From Candidatus Gastranaerophilales bacterium (GTDB lineage: Bacteria > Cyanobacteriota > Vampirovibrionia > Gastranaerophilales > Gastranaerophilaceae): a DNA stretch of 53,249 bases. Positions 17,653 through 27,002 of this stretch are shown one piece after another. The stretch's first letter is position 1, and every line of letters begins with the position of its first letter. A program made the translations under genes and the position numbers. The stretch covers positions 1-53,249 of the forward strand of contig CANPZB010000005.1 of the NCBI GenBank assembly GCA_947588755.1, written 5' to 3'. The notes under the pieces are model-generated. The model saw nothing but the letters and a program-made list of their open reading frames with translations, made no database searches and was not told the DNA's origin.

Positions 17653-19097
17653 AAATATTATTTGCATCGGCAGAAGTTGCTCCGTTTTCAAAAGCAGGCG
17701 GTTTGGCAGATGTAGTAGGCAGTTTGCCGAAATATATTGATAAAAATACCGAAATAGCAATTTTTACTCCGCTGCACGGTTTAATTGACACAAATAAATA
17801 CGGAATAAAAGAACTTGAAAATTCCGAAATGTGGCTCACTTTCGGTAATCAGGGGCATAAATTCAGGTTGTTCATGTGTAAATTGCCAGAAACAAACATA
17901 AATGTTTTTTTTGTACATAACGACTGGTATTTTACGTGTTTTAAGGATGTTTATCCAAAATGGCTTGATACAAGATATGAACATGAAAGATACATAGCAT
18001 TTTCTTTAGCCGTACTTGAATACGCTAAGCTTTTGAACTTTAAAGCCGATGTAATACATGCCAATGACTGGCATACGGCTATGATTCCCGTATATTTAAA
18101 AAGTAATTACAGATACGATGAATTCTGGCAAAACACAAAAACGGTTTTTGAAATCCATAATCTGGCTTATCAGGGGGTATGGTTTGAAGATGTTCTTGAT
18201 TTTGCAAATATGAGAAAAGACATTGTTTACAATGAATGGGGCGTAGAGCATTACGGAAAAGTTAACTGGATGAAAGGTGCAATAAATTATTCGGAAAAAG
18301 TCATTGCGGTTTCACCCAATTATGCAAGAGAAATTTTAACCGGTGAATACGGAGAAGGAATGGATTATACATTACGTATGAATCAACATAAGTTAACAGG
18401 TATTTTAAACGGTATCGATTACCATATATTTACCCCGAAAACCGATAAAAATATCGTTAAAAATTATGATGTTAAATCATTAAAATTAAAAGAAGAAAAT
18501 AAGAAAGAGTTATGCAAAGCGTTCGGTTTAGAATATAATCCGAAAAGGCCCTTATACGGAATGGTTTCACGTCTTGTCCCGCAAAAAGGTATTGATTTGG
18601 TCAGAGCAGCGGAAAATGATTTGAAAAATGCGGAAGCTGATTTTATATTTTTGGGAAGCGGTGACAAAGACTATGAAAATTTGCTTATCTGGCTTTCAAA
18701 CAATTCTTCAAACATAAGAGCCTACGTAGGATATGACGCACAACTGGCAAACAGGATTTATGCGGGAAGTGACTTTTATCTTATGCCCTCGGCATTTGAA
18801 CCTTGCGGTTTGAGTCAGCTTATTGCGATGAAATACGGCTGTCTGCCCGTTGTAAGAGCAACTGGAGGACTTGAAGATACCGTAACGGGTTATCCCCTTG
18901 CCGATTCAACAGGTTTTAAATTCTGGGGTTATGACTCATGGAGTATGATGCAGGCTGTTTATTGCTCTATGGGGGTTTATCAGGATAAATATACGTTTAA
19001 TGCTATGCAAAAAACCGCAATGAACGCAGATTTTTCATGGAATAAAAGTGCTAAACAATATATGGAATTATATAAAAATTTGATAAAAGTTTCCTGA
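17649..19097 (+). CDS. glgA: Glycogen synthase (ADP-glucose type, GT5)
   Basis: GlgA extends alpha-1,4-glucan chains from ADP-glucose. The 482-aa protein has the GT5 hallmarks: [28 protein letters not shown] at the N-terminus, written here in parts as [10 protein letters not shown] for the ADP-glucose site; [18 protein letters not shown]; and the C-terminal [18 protein letters not shown] with the catalytic Glu, followed by [10 protein letters not shown]. Length is normal for bacterial GlgA. The ATG lies inside the upstream gene's last codons (ATGA overlap), so translation should be coupled to the zinc-ribbon protein, an unusual partner. No other glg gene is in the window. Confidence 0.96.
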   Translation: [482 protein letters not shown]

Positions 19098-19133
19098 ATT
19101 TGACTTATTTTTTAAATAAAGCAAAATCATGGT

Positions 19134-20024
19134 ATGAAAGCAAATAAACTTGATTACCTTAAATTGCATATATCCGTTTTACTCTCGGGTTTTACGGGAT
19201 TATTCGGGAAGCTTATATCGGTAAACGAATCACTTTTGGTATGGTATCGGCTTTTGATGGCTTATATAATTTTTTATATATTGTTACTTATTTTCAAAAA
19301 ACTGCCCGTTGAGCCTTTTAAAGATAAAACAAAAATGTTTTCTCTGGGTATACTTTTGGGAATACATTTTTTATTATTTTTCGGAAGTATAAAATATTCT
19401 AATATTTCCGTGGGTGTTGTCTGTTATTCGCTGGTGGGTTTTTTCACGGTAATATTCGAGCCGTTGGTTTACAAACATCATTTATCCCTGAAAGAGCTTG
19501 CATACAGTTTGACGGCAGTCGCAGGTATATGTTTAATTTTTAATATTGATGCGAATTTCCGCTTCGGAATAGTTCTCGGAGTATTATCAGCAGCTGTTTT
19601 TGCACTCTTTACAATTTACAATAAAATAATCGGAACGGGAAAAAGTGCAATAAATATGTTATATTATGAACTTTTGGGCGGAACCGTATTTATATCTTTA
19701 ATTTTACCCTTTTATTCGTACTTTGGCGGGGTGAAAATAATTTTACCTGATTTATCAGATTTAATATACTTATTAATTCTTGCATTTTTTTGTACAATAG
19801 GATTATACATTCTTCATATTCAGGTTTTAAGGCGAATATCAGCATTTACCGTAAGCTTAAGCGGTAATCTTGAACCCATTTACGGGATAATTTTTGCGAT
19901 TTTATTTTTCCATGAAGCACACGAACTCACTATGGGATTTTATTCCGGTATGGTTTTGATACTGCTTTCGGTGCTTTTGCAAAGTTTAAGCAAACCCGAG
20001 TCCGAAACCGTAATGAACTGTTAA
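19134..20024 (+). CDS. DMT-superfamily transporter (EamA)
   Basis: This 296-aa protein has about ten membrane helices arranged as two EamA repeats. The second repeat carries the common ending RISAFTVSLSGNLEPIYGIIFAILFFHE. Family members export amino acids or metabolites, or import sugars or nucleosides; the substrate cannot be told. The start has no evident ribosome site; a TTGACT at 19100-19105 lies upstream. It follows glgA by 36 bp. The stop TAA overlaps the opposing typA stop in the shared palindrome TTAA (20021-20024), leaving no room for an intergenic terminator. Confidence 0.87.
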   Translation: MKANKLDYLKLHISVLLSGFTGLFGKLISVNESLLVWYRLLMAYIIFYILLLIFKKLPVEPFKDKTKMFSLGILLGIHFLLFFGSIKYSNISVGVVCYSLVGFFTVIFEPLVYKHHLSLKELAYSLTAVAGICLIFNIDANFRFGIVLGVLSAAVFALFTIYNKIIGTGKSAINMLYYELLGGTVFISLILPFYSYFGGVKIILPDLSDLIYLLILAFFCTIGLYILHIQVLRRISAFTVSLSGNLEPIYGIIFAILFFHEAHELTMGFYSGMVLILLSVLLQSLSKPESETVMNC

Positions 20025-21820
20025 TTATATATTTTTCTGTTTAAATCGGCTTTTCTTATACGTACGTTTTTTGGAGTAATTTCAACAAGTTCATCTTCCG
20101 CAATGTACTCCATACATTCTTCCAGAGCCATTTCTTTGTGTGCTTGCAAAGTTACCATAACATCGGCGGTTGCACTACGCATATTGGTTAATTTTTTGGT
20201 TTTGCATATATTAACCACAATATCCTGAGGTTTGTTGCACTCACCGATAATCATACCACGGTAAACTTTTGTTTTCGGAGTAATAAAAAATGTACCTCTG
20301 TCCTCATATTGTGCCAGAGCATACGGTACTGCTTCTCCCTGTTCGTGTGCAATAATAGAACCTGTTCTTTGACGCGGAATATCGCCTGCGTATGGTCTGT
20401 AATGTAAAAATGTATGATACATAATACCTTCACCGCGTGTCATTCTTATAAATTCACTTCTGAACCCGATAAGACCTCTTGCGGGAATATGAAAAGTCAA
20501 ATTTGTTCTACCGCCCGAACTGAACATATCCTTCATTTCCGCTTTTCTGCCGGAAAGCCTTTCGATACAATTACCTGCATAAGTTTCCGGTACATCAACA
20601 ACTAAATTTTCATAAGGCTCGCATTTTTCACCGTTAATATTCTTATAGATAACTTCAGGTTTGGAAACCTGAAACTCATAACCTTCGCGTCTCATTGTTT
20701 CAATAAGTATACCCAGATGAAGTTCTCCTCTGCCTGATACTCTGAAAACATCGGTGGATTCGGTATCTTCAACCCGTAAACTTACATTTCTTTCCAACTC
20801 GTCATAGAGTCTTTTTCTCAACTGTCTTGACGTAACGAATTTACCTTCCGTACCGGCAAACGGGCTGTCGTTTACGGAAAAATTCATCTGTAAAGTAGGT
20901 TCATCAATTTTAATCAACGGAAGCGGCTGCGGATTATCCGTTGAACAAATACTTTCTCCGATTTGGATATCAGCAAAACCTGCTATACCAACGATATCGC
21001 CCGCAAAAGCTTCATCAATTTCCATTCTGCCCAAATCATGAAATCCGAATAATTTTGTTATTTTTCCGCGTTCCTGAGTACCGTCAGAATGGACTACGCA
21101 TACCTGTTCCTGAGATTTAACGGAACCGTTTTCTATTCTTCCTATAACAATACGTCCCACATATTCGTTGTAATCCAGTGTTGTGGCACGAAATTGTAAA
21201 GGCTTGTTCTTGTCACCTGCGGGAGGTTTTATGTTATCAAGAATACAGTCCAAAAGAGGTACCATATCTTTCTTTTCATCATCCAAATCTTTTATGGCAA
21301 AACCGTTAAGACTGCTGGAAAAAATAAACGGGAAATCTATCAAATCTTCTCTGTCAGTCAATTCGGTAAACAAATCAAAAACTTTGTCCAATGCGGTAAG
21401 CGGTTCGGCTGCAGGTTTATCAATTTTATTAATAACGACAATAATCTTTAAACCCAATTCCAGTGCTTTTGACAGTACAAATCTTGTCTGTGGCATAGGG
21501 CCTTCGGCGGCATCAACAATAAGCAATGCACCATCCACCATTCCCAGCACCCGCTCAACTTCTCCGCCGAAATCCGCGTGTCCGGGAGTGTCTACGACAT
21601 TGATTTTGGTATCTTTATAATTAATTGAAATGTTTTTGGAAAGTATTGTTATCCCGCGTTCTCTTTCCAAATCGTTACTGTCCAATACACGTTCCTGTAC
21701 CTGCTGATTTGCTCTGAATACCCCTGCCTGCTTCAAAAGGCAGTCAACAAGCGTGGTTTTACCATGGTCAACGTGTGCTATTATTGCTATATTTCTTATT
21801 TTTTCATTTTGAACTGTCAT
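20021..21820 (-). CDS. typA: Translational GTPase TypA/BipA
   Basis: TypA (BipA) is a ribosome-binding GTPase of the EF-G family that acts in 50S assembly and in stress or low-temperature growth. The protein is 599 aa, normal length. Motifs are G1 AHVDHGKTT, switch [13 protein letters not shown]3 [17 protein letters not shown]4 NKIDKP, and the family-specific C-terminal stretch [20 protein letters not shown] with [10 protein letters not shown] and [12 protein letters not shown]. The leader contains an AGTGTA-TTTTT-TACACT inverted repeat of unknown role. The gene converges on the EamA transporter with a 4-bp stop overlap. Confidence 0.97.
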   Translation of the reverse strand: MTVQNEKIRNIAIIAHVDHGKTTLVDCLLKQAGVFRANQQVQERVLDSNDLERERGITILSKNISINYKDTKINVVDTPGHADFGGEVERVLGMVDGALLIVDAAEGPMPQTRFVLSKALELGLKIIVVINKIDKPAAEPLTALDKVFDLFTELTDREDLIDFPFIFSSSLNGFAIKDLDDEKKDMVPLLDCILDNIKPPAGDKNKPLQFRATTLDYNEYVGRIVIGRIENGSVKSQEQVCVVHSDGTQERGKITKLFGFHDLGRMEIDEAFAGDIVGIAGFADIQIGESICSTDNPQPLPLIKIDEPTLQMNFSVNDSPFAGTEGKFVTSRQLRKRLYDELERNVSLRVEDTESTDVFRVSGRGELHLGILIETMRREGYEFQVSKPEVIYKNINGEKCEPYENLVVDVPETYAGNCIERLSGRKAEMKDMFSSGGRTNLTFHIPARGLIGFRSEFIRMTRGEGIMYHTFLHYRPYAGDIPRQRTGSIIAHEQGEAVPYALAQYEDRGTFFITPKTKVYRGMIIGECNKPQDIVVNICKTKKLTNMRSATADVMVTLQAHKEMALEECMEYIAEDELVEITPKNVRIRKADLNRKIYN

Positions 21821-22008
21821 AAAATTATCCGTCTTTTGTTAGTGTATTTTTTACACTTATATAATAAAACAATTATATTATTTTTTCAAGTCAATAAAAT
21901 ATTTTTGAAAAAATTTGACTTATGCAGGTAAATCATTAAAAGAATATCATACATTTAGATGTTTATAACTGAAAAATAATCGTCAATAATGTATACAAGA
22001 GTAGAAAA

Positions 22009-22506
22009 ATGCCTTTCGTATACCGTTTGCAGAAAATACTGGATTTTAGAATTCGCAAGAAAGAAGAACAGCTTCTGGTTGTTCAAAAGGCACAGCAGGC
22101 GGTGTTTGAAGCGGAAGAAAACATCCGCAAAAATAATCGGGAAATTCTCGAAACCAAACAAAATATGCGTAAGGCAGACCCTATGATGTATGAAACCTAT
22201 GATAAATATCTTATACATCTATGGGAAAAGGCAGAACAGCTTGAACAGATAAGAGCGGAAGCACAAAAAGTACTTGACGAAGAAATCCGTAAACTGGTGC
22301 TTCTGGAGCAAGCGGTTAAGGTACTCGAAAAGCACAAAGAAAAGCACAAAGAGGCTTACATAGAAGAAGAAAAAGCCGCAGAATTAAAGCGATACTCCGA
22401 ATTGGGTGTCACAAGGTTTTTCCGGCAGTCGCAGGAAAAACTTGAACAGGAGGAAGCTGATATTCTAAAACAACTTGAAGCAATTGATAAATCGGAGGGC
22501 TTGTAA
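22009..22506 (+). CDS. fliJ: FliJ-like flagellar export protein
   Basis: This 165-aa protein is almost entirely coiled coil and starts in FliJ fashion, MPFVYRLQKILDFRIRKKEEQ. FliJ is the stalk of the flagellar type III export ATPase complex and escorts chaperone traffic. The C-terminal part has the usual acidic helix rich in Glu and Lys. Identification rests on the N-terminal pattern, coiled coil, length and position before a FliK-like gene, since FliJ sequences diverge fast. The ATPase FliI and FliH are not in this window. It heads a three-gene unit ending at the terminator at 24262-24284. Confidence 0.8.
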   Translation: MPFVYRLQKILDFRIRKKEEQLLVVQKAQQAVFEAEENIRKNNREILETKQNMRKADPMMYETYDKYLIHLWEKAEQLEQIRAEAQKVLDEEIRKLVLLEQAVKVLEKHKEKHKEAYIEEEKAAELKRYSELGVTRFFRQSQEKLEQEEADILKQLEAIDKSEGL

Positions 22507-22507
22507 A

Positions 22508-23377
22508 ATGAATGTAGAAGCAAATTCATCATCAGCATCAACAACGGTAACGGATGTTTCCAACAAATCCGCTTCCGTAAAAAACACTTCTTCAAAAGAA
22601 AAGACTTCCGATACATCTTTTGAAAAAGAGTTAAAAAATGCTGACACATCGGAAGATAAAAAAACTTCTTCCGCAGAAAAAAAAGATAATAAAATTGAAA
22701 GCAAAAATGATATAAAAGATTTTGATGACACAAAATTGCACGATATAAATAAACAAAACAATGATTTATTTCATCCGGAAATGAACATAAATTTTACCGA
22801 TTACAAGTATCACAACGAAAGCCAGAATATCCTTAATCAAAATATTCAGGAATTAATTAATACAAAAAATCTTTTATCGTTATCATACTTACATACAAAC
22901 GACACAACTTTAAAGGCGTCCGTTTCTTACACGGATAATTCCGTACAAATGACGGAATCCGATGCGAATTTCTTCGCCGATTTGGTAAAAAATGACGGAA
23001 CTTTTTCAATTCAGACGGCTGTTGAACAGTTGCAATATACAACTGAGGAAGGGCTTCAAAAGGTGCAGAAAAATGTCGAAGTTTCATCGCTTTTAACCGA
23101 AAAATTACGTGAGTCTTTAAAAACAAACCAGCCTTTCAGAATAGATTTTGACAAAGACATTTCTGTCATTATAAAAGTAAATAAAGACGGTAGTTTAAGT
23201 GCGAACTTTATTCCGGGTGACAAGGCGGTAGAACAGTATTTAAGAAATAACATATCGTTTTTAAGACAGCGATTTGACGAACAAAACCTGCCATACGGCG
23301 AACTGGAATACGGTAATCACAGACAACGTCAGCAGGAACAAAACAGACAACGCGATAAGGAGAATGCAAATGAATGA
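22508..23377 (+). CDS. fliK: FliK-like flagellar hook-length control protein
   Basis: The start is ATG 22508, because GGAGGG at 22495-22500 lies seven bases upstream; the longer frame from 22475 lies within fliJ. The 289-aa protein has a Ser/Lys/Asp-rich disordered N-terminal half and a C-terminal domain (about residues 195-280) resembling the FliK Flg_hook domain: VIIKVNKDGSLSANFIPGDK, then an amphipathic LRNNISFLRQRFDEQ helix. A Gln/Arg-rich tail follows. FliK is the secreted ruler that ends hook growth by acting on FlhB, and flhB is at 27691. Family similarity is weak at sequence level but the architecture and neighbours agree. The end overlaps the next gene by eight bases. Confidence 0.68.
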   Translation: MNVEANSSSASTTVTDVSNKSASVKNTSSKEKTSDTSFEKELKNADTSEDKKTSSAEKKDNKIESKNDIKDFDDTKLHDINKQNNDLFHPEMNINFTDYKYHNESQNILNQNIQELINTKNLLSLSYLHTNDTTLKASVSYTDNSVQMTESDANFFADLVKNDGTFSIQTAVEQLQYTTEEGLQKVQKNVEVSSLLTEKLRESLKTNQPFRIDFDKDISVIIKVNKDGSLSANFIPGDKAVEQYLRNNISFLRQRFDEQNLPYGELEYGNHRQRQQEQNRQRDKENANE

Positions 23378-24206
23378 TTCTTATGTTACGGCATTAAACA
23401 CACAAAAATCTACTCAAAACTGGATGGATGTTATCGCTGATAACATGACGAATATTTACACTCCCGGTTTTAGAGAAAAACAGGTTAACTTCAAGACTTT
23501 TTTAGGCGGTGCGATAGCCGAGGATTATGCAAAAAATCTCGGGCAGGGAAAATCTACTCCCGGTACTTCCAAAGATAATTTATATTTGGAAGGCAAAGGT
23601 TTCTTCCTTGTAAAAAATTCCGAAGGTAAAAGTATTTACACCAGATTAGGTGAATTTACTTTTGACAAAGAAGGTGTTTACCGTGACAGAAACGGAAATA
23701 CCGTTCAAGGTTACATCCTTAACGATAAAGGTGAAATTTTGCAGGGAACAAAATCCGTAACGGCGGATTTATATCAGCAAACTGCTTTAAAAGGCGGTTC
23801 GTTGGATATTCCGACGACCAACATAAAAATGTGGATTGACCCGAACAACGGCAAATACCTCGGTAAGTATGACGATTACGAAATCAAAGGCGACGGGACT
23901 ATCTACGGTAAAGCAGACGGCGGACGCAGAAGCGTTCCTTTATACAGGGTTACAACACGTAATTTTCATAACGCTGCCGCATTATATGAATTCAAATCGG
24001 GACAATTTATTGAAACCGAAGAATCGGGAAAACCCGTTTTAGGCTGCGGTGAAATCCGTTCGGGACTTATTGAAATGTCAAATGCGGACTTTAAAGCAAA
24101 TATATCATACTATCAAATGGCTAAACTTCAAATGGAAGTCAGCAACAAACTGATTTCTTCCAACAAAGAACTGCTTGAAGAAGCACTCAGATTAGTCGGG
24201 AACTAG
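23370..24206 (+). CDS. Flagellar hook-basal body protein, FlgF/FlgG type
   Basis: ATG 23370 is chosen: AAGGAGA at 23357-23363 is six bases upstream and the N-terminus MNDSYVTALNTQKSTQNWMD matches the rod/hook family. The next residues, VIADNMTNIYTPGF, correspond to the conserved DVIANNLANVNTPGF segment. The C-terminus (LIEMSNADFKANISYYQMAK and a final helix) is the D0 coiled-coil partner. At 278 aa it fits FlgF or FlgG (rod) better than FlgE (hook), but which rod protein it is cannot be decided. It is the last gene of the fliJ-fliK unit. Secretion through the flagellar export gate is expected; no Sec signal is present. Confidence 0.88.
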   Translation: MNDSYVTALNTQKSTQNWMDVIADNMTNIYTPGFREKQVNFKTFLGGAIAEDYAKNLGQGKSTPGTSKDNLYLEGKGFFLVKNSEGKSIYTRLGEFTFDKEGVYRDRNGNTVQGYILNDKGEILQGTKSVTADLYQQTALKGGSLDIPTTNIKMWIDPNNGKYLGKYDDYEIKGDGTIYGKADGGRRSVPLYRVTTRNFHNAAALYEFKSGQFIETEESGKPVLGCGEIRSGLIEMSNADFKANISYYQMAKLQMEVSNKLISSNKELLEEALRLVGN

Positions 24207-24245
24207 TTTTTGAGATAAAAGGACAAAGAAAAACATAAGTATACA

Positions 24246-25253
24246 TTAAACTCCATTTTGCAGAGGGACTTTTGTCCCTTTTTTATTGCTGTTTTGAAGT
24301 TCCGAAATGATTTCACGTATTTCCCCGGAAACATCCTCATTTGAACTTATGTTATTTTTTACAAGTTGTGCAAATTCCGATTTTTTAAATTCATGCATTC
24401 CTCTGTGTTTAAAAAATTCCTCAAGAAATTCGACTTTCGATGTTGTTTGTTTAATTTCATTAACGGGAAGTATTGAGATGTTTTTGATTGCGAAATTTAA
24501 TGTTTTAATTATGAGTTTATCGGGCAGTAAGTCCTCAAATTCTCCGCATTTTAAAATGTGTATTGCATCATCTTTACGCAGCTTTGGTTTAATTTCTCTG
24601 AAATTATCCTGAGCATCTTTATCCAATAAAATAAATACGGGAATTTTCAAGGTTTCCGCATATCTGTAAAAATATTTTACAACCTGATTTTTCCCGCCTG
24701 CCGAAATTACATAAATTCCGTTCATATTAAAATCATAACCGCATAGTCTTGCAAAAACCGGTAAAAGAATTTCCTCGGTTATTCCTTCACACAGAAGTAC
24801 TTTTTTAACGGGGAAAAGTAAGTTTTTCACGGGCTTATCATTGCCCAAAGACTTCAACCAGCGAAGATTTATAACATTATTTTCATTAATCAAACCGAGA
24901 AATGCCTTGTAATTTATGCGGTTGTCCAAAAGTATTTTTGCATTTTCGCTGAGATGAAATACTGAATTTTCGTAATCATAAAGTTTTTTATTGATGGAAT
25001 AGTCATTTTCTAAAGTAAAACCTAAATTTTCAAGGGAATAATTTATTATATTTTCCGCATGGTTTTTCAAAGAATTACAATCAAGTATGTCGGATTCGTT
25101 TTTTCTTAATCTCGAATAAATCAGTGACCCGCTTACGATTTCTTTAAAAACCCGAAGGTATTTTGTCTCTGTTTCTTTGAAACGGGTTAATCTGTCTATG
25201 GAAATTATTAACTGTTCTTTTGATAAAGGTTTTATTTTTAATTTTTGCTGCAT
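24246..25253 (-). CDS. TOPRIM domain protein related to OLD-family nucleases
   Basis: The 335-aa protein has an unrecognised helical N-terminal half and a TOPRIM domain from about residue 148. It shows VLLCEGITEEIL (the conserved Glu), the YVISAGGKNQ strand and FILLDKDAQ with the Asp-x-Asp metal pair at 211 and 213. This TOPRIM subtype is the one found at the C-terminus of OLD nucleases and GajA, but the ABC ATPase part is missing, and no ATPase gene lies beside it. Function could be nuclease-based defence or repair. The start has no ribosome site; an extended -10 promoter lies at 25283-25311. Its last codons contain the terminator of the opposing flagellar unit. Confidence 0.78.
   Translation of the reverse strand: MQQKLKIKPLSKEQLIISIDRLTRFKETETKYLRVFKEIVSGSLIYSRLRKNESDILDCNSLKNHAENIINYSLENLGFTLENDYSINKKLYDYENSVFHLSENAKILLDNRINYKAFLGLINENNVINLRWLKSLGNDKPVKNLLFPVKKVLLCEGITEEILLPVFARLCGYDFNMNGIYVISAGGKNQVVKYFYRYAETLKIPVFILLDKDAQDNFREIKPKLRKDDAIHILKCGEFEDLLPDKLIIKTLNFAIKNISILPVNEIKQTTSKVEFLEEFFKHRGMHEFKKSEFAQLVKNNISSNEDVSGEIREIISELQNSNKKGTKVPLQNGV
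24262..24284 (+). terminator. Terminator of the fliJ-fliK-flg unit, inside the opposing gene
   Basis: GGGAC (24265-24269), loop TTTT, GTCCC (24274-24278), then TTTTTT; flanking A/T pairs extend the stem. It lies 56 bp after the flgF/G-type stop and within the final codons of the TOPRIM gene on the other strand. Confidence 0.8.
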
Positions 25254-25282
25254 GTAAGTATTTTTGCTGTTTCGTCAACTCC

Positions 25283-25311
25283 ATTATACCAAAAATATTA
25301 AAATCTTTAAA
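25283..25311 (-). promoter_or_regulatory. Extended -10 promoter of the TOPRIM gene
   Basis: On the minus strand TTTAAA (25306-25311), 17 bases, TGG-TATAAT (TATAAT at 25283-25288). The transcript would have a leader of about 20 bases and no Shine-Dalgarno. Confidence 0.5.
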
Positions 25312-25397
25312 GTTATGTAACATTTTCGTCTTATTAAAGCAAAAAATATTTTGACATGTTTTAATTTCTATAAGAAATTATTTTTAGGGAAAAGTGT

Positions 25398-27002
25398 ATG
25401 ATTAGTGCGATAAATAAATATCAAATTCCGAATTCGCCTTATTATCCTTCAAATTATTATACGGCAGTACAGCCAATGAATATAAAAAATACGGATAATA
25501 CCGTAAAAGACACTTTTGAATATACGCCTCCCTTAGTTACAAAACCTGTTGATGCAAGTATTTTTTATATATCAGACCTCCATGGAAAAATGACCAACAT
25601 GGAAAGAATTTGTTATATGGCTCATCAATTTGATAATAATAAAACTTCCGCAGCAAAACTTAAATTGGCTTCGGGAGATATTTTATTAGGTTCAAATTTT
25701 CTGACAAATAAAGTTGCGTCAAATTTTTTAAATTGGATAGGGGTAACGGCAAACGCTCTGGGTAATCATGAACTTGATGCCACTCCCGATGCTTTTGCGG
25801 AAATATTAAAAGATGCAAGATACAAAATGCTTGCAATAAATGTTACCGTATCTCCGCAAAGTGCAATGGCGGGCAAAATCGGTAAATCCGTTGTAGAAGA
25901 ACATAACGGTGAAAAGTTCGGTATTATAGGCACGGCTCCGCCGGATGTCCTTGAACGTGTCGGAACCAGAGAAAGTCTTGATGAAATAAAAGTCGATGAT
26001 TTACCGACAACAATAAAAAAAGTTCAGGAGGAGGTAAACCGCCTCAAATCGCAAGGCGTAAATAAAATTATTGTTATTTCTCATATCGGTCTGGGCGGTG
26101 ATAAGTTAATGGCTCAAAATACTTCCGGAATTGATATAATTTTAGGTGCTCATACACATGACCTTATCAAAAACGTCAAGGAAGGAGAAAATTTATTTTA
26201 CTCTAAATCAAATGAACCGGTAATTATTACCCAAATCGGCAAAGATGGTGAATATGCCTGTGTTTTGAATGTATCCTTTGATGAAAAAGGCATTGTTACC
26301 AAAGTCCAAAACAATGTTTCCAGAACGGGAATTTACAACAGAACACTCCCTTACAGAACCGCTGTCGAATCAATTATAGGCAAACCCGAAATTATCGGTA
26401 AAGTTATTTCAGCCCCGCCGTCCCCTGCAAACAGATTAATATCAAACAACCCTCACGGCAATTTTATAGTTGATGCAATGCGGCACGAACTCGGAACGGA
26501 TATTGCTATTTTGAATGCTGGTAATATCCGCGGATTTTTTGCCGAAGGTGATTTGGATTCAAGACGGATTAATGACGTAACACCGTTTGAAGATAAAATG
26601 CTAATTTGCAATTTAACGGAAAAACAAATTGTGGATGCTATTAAAATCGGCGGAAAATCGTTCGTTAATCCGGGTAACAAACCAGGTATTCTGCTCGTAT
26701 CGGGACTTGAATACAAAATGAACGATAAGGGCGAATTGTTGGAGTTAACCTTTATTGATAAAAACGGAGTAAAATCCGAAATTAATGTAAATAATCCCGA
26801 TGTAAATAAAAAATATACCGTTGCCTGTGATGACTTTTTCGCATACGGCGGAGACGATTATTTACCGGTTAATTCACATCCTGATTATGTTATAAAGAAG
26901 TTTGACGTTGACAAAAATGTTTATACCGCAAACTATATACGAAAAATGAAAACCCCGATAGAAATTAAAGAAGATAACAGAATTGAGCTTGTTAAGTCTT
27001 AA
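25398..27002 (+). CDS. 5'-nucleotidase / metallophosphoesterase (UshA/YfkN-like)
   Basis: The 534-aa protein has the two domains of bifunctional 5'-nucleotidases. The metallophosphatase domain shows ISDLHG (about residues 58-63), ASGD, ALGNHELD (about 117-124), SHIGLGGD and GAHTHD, all metal ligands. The 5'-nucleotidase C-terminal domain has NPHGNFIVDAM, LNAGNIRGFF and the substrate motif FFAYGGDDY. Family members hydrolyse nucleotides or cyclic nucleotides, normally outside the cell. Here there is no signal peptide; instead residues 1-50 are a polar Tyr/Asn/Pro-rich segment. Location is therefore uncertain. Its stop overlaps the opposing sigma factor stop in TTAA (26999-27002). Confidence 0.9.
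   Translation: MISAINKYQIPNSPYYPSNYYTAVQPMNIKNTDNTVKDTFEYTPPLVTKPVDASIFYISDLHGKMTNMERICYMAHQFDNNKTSAAKLKLASGDILLGSNFLTNKVASNFLNWIGVTANALGNHELDATPDAFAEILKDARYKMLAINVTVSPQSAMAGKIGKSVVEEHNGEKFGIIGTAPPDVLERVGTRESLDEIKVDDLPTTIKKVQEEVNRLKSQGVNKIIVISHIGLGGDKLMAQNTSGIDIILGAHTHDLIKNVKEGENLFYSKSNEPVIITQIGKDGEYACVLNVSFDEKGIVTKVQNNVSRTGIYNRTLPYRTAVESIIGKPEIIGKVISAPPSPANRLISNNPHGNFIVDAMRHELGTDIAILNAGNIRGFFAEGDLDSRRINDVTPFEDKMLICNLTEKQIVDAIKIGGKSFVNPGNKPGILLVSGLEYKMNDKGELLELTFIDKNGVKSEINVNNPDVNKKYTVACDDFFAYGGDDYLPVNSHPDYVIKKFDVDKNVYTANYIRKMKTPIEIKEDNRIELVKS

Noticed and set aside
22475-23369. Longer starts for the fliK-like (22475) and flgF/G-type (23274) genes
   Set aside because: Both upstream starts lie inside the preceding genes without ribosome sites, while GGAGGG and AAGGAGA sit at the right distance from 22508 and 23370.
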